A stretch of 64,000 nucleotides of DNA from Polyodon spathula (lineage: Eukaryota; Chordata; Actinopteri; Acipenseriformes; Polyodontidae): positions 28,265,689 to 28,329,688 of the forward strand of contig NC_054534.1 of assembly GCF_017654505.1 (NCBI RefSeq), read 5' to 3'. Position 1 is the first letter of the stretch; every line of letters starts with the position of its first letter. Below are positions 60,991-64,000 of the stretch, piece after piece. Under the pieces are notes generated by a model. The model was not told where the DNA came from and did no database searches. It saw only the letters and a program-made list of their open reading frames with translations. Position numbers and translations under genes: made by a program.

Positions 60991-62579
60991 ATGTTTTTAT
61001 TAAGGATAACACATAGGCCACAGTAGCATTTATCTTGCAGGATTATAATCGAACAATTATTAGTGCATGTAGTAACAGTTCTGAACAGACTCATTAAGAT
61101 AAATGATTTAAATGACTTAACTGGAAAACACATTTATGCTCTTTGGAAAACACGTTTGACGTTTGCAATTAGCTTGAATACTGATATTTTAATTTAAAAA
61201 AAAACCAGAATGTTAATCCTTTTCTTTTAGAAAATATTTCTATAACATATGTCAATAGCATCTTAAAACCAACTATAGTGCATCTGTAATTACATAAGTA
61301 ATAGGGGGCATTTAAGGCTAAAATTGGCATGTAATTTATAAAAAAAAAAAAAAAAGTTCACCCTTTTTGAACAATGGTTATAGATGTTTCTCAATTGAAA
61401 GCACCATTTAAAATAAGCACACATGTGGCTTATTATCACTACATTTTATCAAAAAAAATATGCTGGAACACCCACTTTGCATGACAGTTTGCATGTTTGA
61501 GGTTATGAAATTATACATATATATATATATATATCATTTGAGACTGGGATTTTATTTAAACGAGCTCCAAGTAATGAAATGAGCTGGTGCCAAATATTCA
61601 GATTCATATAGTACTTACAGCCTGCTCTTATCTGCCGGGTCATCACTAAAAGCATCTTATTTTGCTATACAAACAATGGCTACCCTTCTCCTTAACTCTT
61701 GTTGCTACAGACCACTTACATGTCTATTTCTAGAATCATCATTTTAATTACAATCTCCACCCAAACCCACTTTCATCAACCTTGTGCTCCTTCAAAATCT
61801 AAGCGAGCCCACGCACTGATTGGCATCTGGTGATGCATACGTAGTGCTTTGTGTTCTTTTATTTCAGCTCTATATGAAACAGTTTGAAAAGAAAAAAACA
61901 TTTATTCCAGCTTTGAATATGCTCTTTGCTTGTAAAATTGTGTATAACACACACACTTATTATTATTATTTTTAAGGTTCCCCTCAACTGGAGTTTCATA
62001 ACGATTGGTGAAAACATGTGCTAGCAGGCATATGCTTACATGAATTGGCTGCATCTGTGTTACAGAAGTTTTATACACTTTAGCTCCAAGTATGCATGTT
62101 TAGCTATCTTAATATATGAATGCATGGGGGGGGTGGGGACCTAAATACATTTAAAAGACGGGTCGGCAGAATTATGACTGGTGATTTATTATAGCAGCGG
62201 CTCTACCACTCCAGTTTGAAACTTACTGTTACTTATTTATTGACTTTAAAACAGTTCTGATGACCTCTGGTGGTTATATGGCTGCATATTAAAGTACATA
62301 GTTCAACATTTCAGGCTTAACTGTACTGTATTTGTACAGAACTTTCCTGCTTCCTTTACACTTATTTAGCAGTATTACTGAAAACATGATCCTAGTTGTC
62401 TCCCCTACTATTTTTTTTTTTTTTTTTTAGAAAACAAACTTTGTTAACAAATAAGATAACATATCAACCAGAAATTCTAGCTGGGTAAAAGGAGGTATCC
62501 AGGTGCAATGTCTCATTGTGGACCGCACATATTTGTATTTGGTTTTATGTGAATTTACATTACTTGTATTATTCTCATG
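60991..62579. other. Unannotated stretch
   Basis: Contains a short (AT)n at 61515-61533 and a poly-T run at 62411-62429. No gene or family recognised. Confidence 0.5.
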
Positions 62580-62584
62580 GTTCC

Positions 62585-63225
62585 TGTCACAGACACTGTC
62601 GAAGTGGGCGGTGTCAGACCCAGGAAAAAGAATGAACACAAAGACAGATTATGTGAAATGACGCTTGCTTGCGCCGGTTTATTGTAAATAAAAGGTTTAA
62701 ACATAAAAACAGAAACAGGACACGGCACTGGTAGCCAAAATAAAAGAAACAAAAACAGACTAATACTTAACAAAAACGGTGAGAAGCTAGACACACAAAC
62801 AAACAAGATGTGTTTTAAATAAACAAGTATCGTGCTGGTCCCACCAGCACGTAATAGCAATTGAAATATTTAATTCTCCTACCCTCTCTCCCGTTCTCCA
62901 CTCACCGAACACCCAACCGCGAGTATGTGACAACGTGCATCTATATATACTGTTGTGCTGGGATTCAATTACCAATTAATTATTCACTTGAATCCCAGCA
63001 CGTGAATTAATAAAGTGCAATTCCCCGTGCTCACATATTACTACATTTTACTTGCACGTGAAGTGCTGTGCAATCCTCGTGCCTAAATACACATATACAT
63101 TTTTAAACACTCGTGTTACACAGACCCGTTTATATCCCGTATACCAATGTCTATACACCAACATGTAAACACACCACACGCAACACATAACAGATAATAT
63201 ACACAGGGGCGGGCACTTTGTCACA
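62585..63225 (-). mobile_element. Solo LTR of a retrotransposon
   Basis: 641 bp with TG...CA ends (minus strand TGTGACAAAG ... TGTCTGTGACA) flanked by a perfect 5-bp duplication GTTCC (62580-62584, 63226-63230). On the minus strand there is a TATATATAG promoter-like box near 62942-62950 and AATAAA at 62678-62683, as expected for U3-R-U5 order. A 5-bp duplication is usual for Gypsy-type elements; no internal region remains. It lies just downstream of the candidate gene at 63427 and on the same strand. Confidence 0.85.
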
Positions 63226-63426
63226 GTTCCCAACAAGCAATCAAAAAACTAATGTGCAGTATGTGCAAAAGTCAATCACAAAACCTGAAGGTTTTCTTTT
63301 CTGAACGAATAGTTCTTAGAACAATAGAACAGTATAGAACAAGTTTAACAGGGGACAAAAATTGATGTAAATGTATTTTTGTGAATTAATTGTTTTTCAG
63401 GAATGGATGAATACCGACTTCGTACT

Positions 63427-63823
63427 CTACTTCAGAGCTGAAATCATAGTGGACTTCTTGGAATCAGGGCACAGCTTTCGATGCTGAGAAACAACTTGAA
63501 GCAAGACCTGCTTTTGTTCCTTGTTGCGAGTTAGGTAGTCACTAAACTCTTGAATCAGACTGTTTCTGACTTTTGAATTGACCACCTTTAATCCCTTGAC
63601 AATTTTCAGGGCAGCTCCATAGTCACTGTCCTGAAGCCAAACAACTGGATCCTTGTGGAGGAAGTCTTCCGGGAGACCCAAGGCACTGAAGAAACCATTA
63701 GTGTGTTGTATGACAAATGCACTGGGCTTCCTGGTCACTCCAAGATCAGAAAGCTGCAGCTTGATCCTCTTCAGCAGAGCCTTTGTTCCTTTGACCTCCT
63801 CTAGTGCTTTCAGCATGGCTTTT
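63427..63823 (-). CDS. Probable terminal coding exon, unknown protein
   Basis: The minus-strand frame has a complex, non-repetitive composition unlike the surrounding chance frames. It reads KAMLKALEEVKGTKALLKRI, then LSDLGVTRKPSAFVIQHTNG, GLPEDFLHKDPVVWLQDSDY and VSQHRKLCPDSKKS, ending SALK with TAG at 63427-63429. It looks mostly helical and soluble, with no signal peptide or membrane segment in this part. I do not recognise the family. The exon begin is uncertain: an AG at 63824-63825 puts it in frame with the segment at 63877-64000 across a 53-nt intron. The alternative is a frameshifted pseudogene. A solo LTR lies 200 bp downstream. Confidence 0.55.
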
Positions 63824-63876
63824 CTCACTGAGAGGGACAAATGGTTTAAAGAACGTTAGGTCAATCAGCTCCTCAC
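63824..63876 (-). other. Candidate 53-nt intron
   Basis: Runs from the donor-like GTGAGG to an acceptor after TTTGTCCCTCTCAGTGAG. It is very short for a vertebrate and the pyrimidine tract is brief, so an alternative splice or a frameshift is possible. Confidence 0.3.
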
Positions 63877-64000
63877 TCAAGGATCATGCGCCCTAATAAT
63901 TTCTGAATGGCACCATCAGGGACACCTTTGTTGATTTTGGAATACTTCTGGAGCCTTCCAAGAACTTCAGGCCATTCAGTTGGGCCGAAGTAGCTACTGG
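63877..64000 (-). CDS. Probable upstream coding exon, running off the window
   Basis: The minus-strand frame reads SSYFGPTEWPEVLGRLQKYS and KGVPDGAIQKLLGRMIL, then GA before a donor-like GTGAGG (63876-63871). Joined to 63823 it yields an in-frame Glu-Lys-Ala junction. Without an intron the frame stops two codons later, at TGA. The protein continues beyond the window edge. Family not recognised. Confidence 0.5.

Noticed and set aside
63427..64000. Assignment to a large lipid-transfer or apolipoprotein B-like protein
   Set aside because: A faint impression from a few residues around VPDG and a Leu/Lys-rich helix; not strong enough to name.

Overview
The window is vertebrate nuclear DNA. It is AT-rich and consists mainly of intergenic or intronic sequence packed with transposable elements and long dinucleotide arrays. 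There is no prokaryotic-style gene packing. The repeat content includes CR1 and L2-type LINEs, Tc1/mariner, hAT and PIF/Harbinger DNA transposons, tRNA-derived SINEs and solo LTRs. That mix points to a fish-like or other non-mammalian vertebrate. From memory, the GC-rich repeat at 58.69-59.01 kb resembles a SINE of sturgeons and paddlefish, so an acipenseriform is my best guess. No database search was possible.

Layout. 0-3.4 kb: unique AT-rich DNA with (AT)n and (AAT)n arrays. 3.47-6.0 kb: a MITE-like piece, then two 5'-truncated CR1 LINEs inserted head to head. 8-10 kb: a minisatellite and a pogo/Tigger-like relic. 14.4-15.8 kb and 17.9-19.5 kb: two complete Tc1 elements with TA target duplications. 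20.1-21.3 kb: a Harbinger MITE with a TTA duplication, abutting an L2-type 3' fragment. 23.0-24.3 kb: a truncated Tc1. 27.5-29.1 kb: two exon-like segments. 28.1-34.7 kb: weak LTR-like stretches. 35.6-36.8 kb: two SINEs. 38.1-41.5 kb: one hAT element nested inside the terminal repeat of another. 44.4-45.7 kb: a MITE relic and an L2-type LINE. 46.7-48.7 kb: a G4...C4-ended DNA element carrying repeated palindromic motifs, a possible terminal exon, a SINE and a large microsatellite. 49-55 kb: mostly featureless. 55.5-56.5 kb: a third CR1. 60.4-61.0 kb: an LTR-like promoter region with four exact-period 55-bp modules. 62.6-63.2 kb: a solo LTR with a 5-bp duplication. 63.4-64.0 kb: the best candidate for a host protein-coding gene, on the minus strand and running off the end of the window.

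None of the transposase or reverse transcriptase copies looks functional. The CR1 copies are 5'-truncated and the Tc1 copies have lost or displaced catalytic residues. The elements record a history of repeated insertion: nested hATs, a SINE inside a DNA transposon, and LINE meeting LINE. I found no tRNA or rRNA genes, no CRISPR array and no clearly new biological system. The most unusual items are the symmetric subterminal motif array of the 46.7-48.7 kb element, the nested hAT pair, the fold-back replacement inside a Tc1 transposase, and the 4 x 55 bp promoter array.
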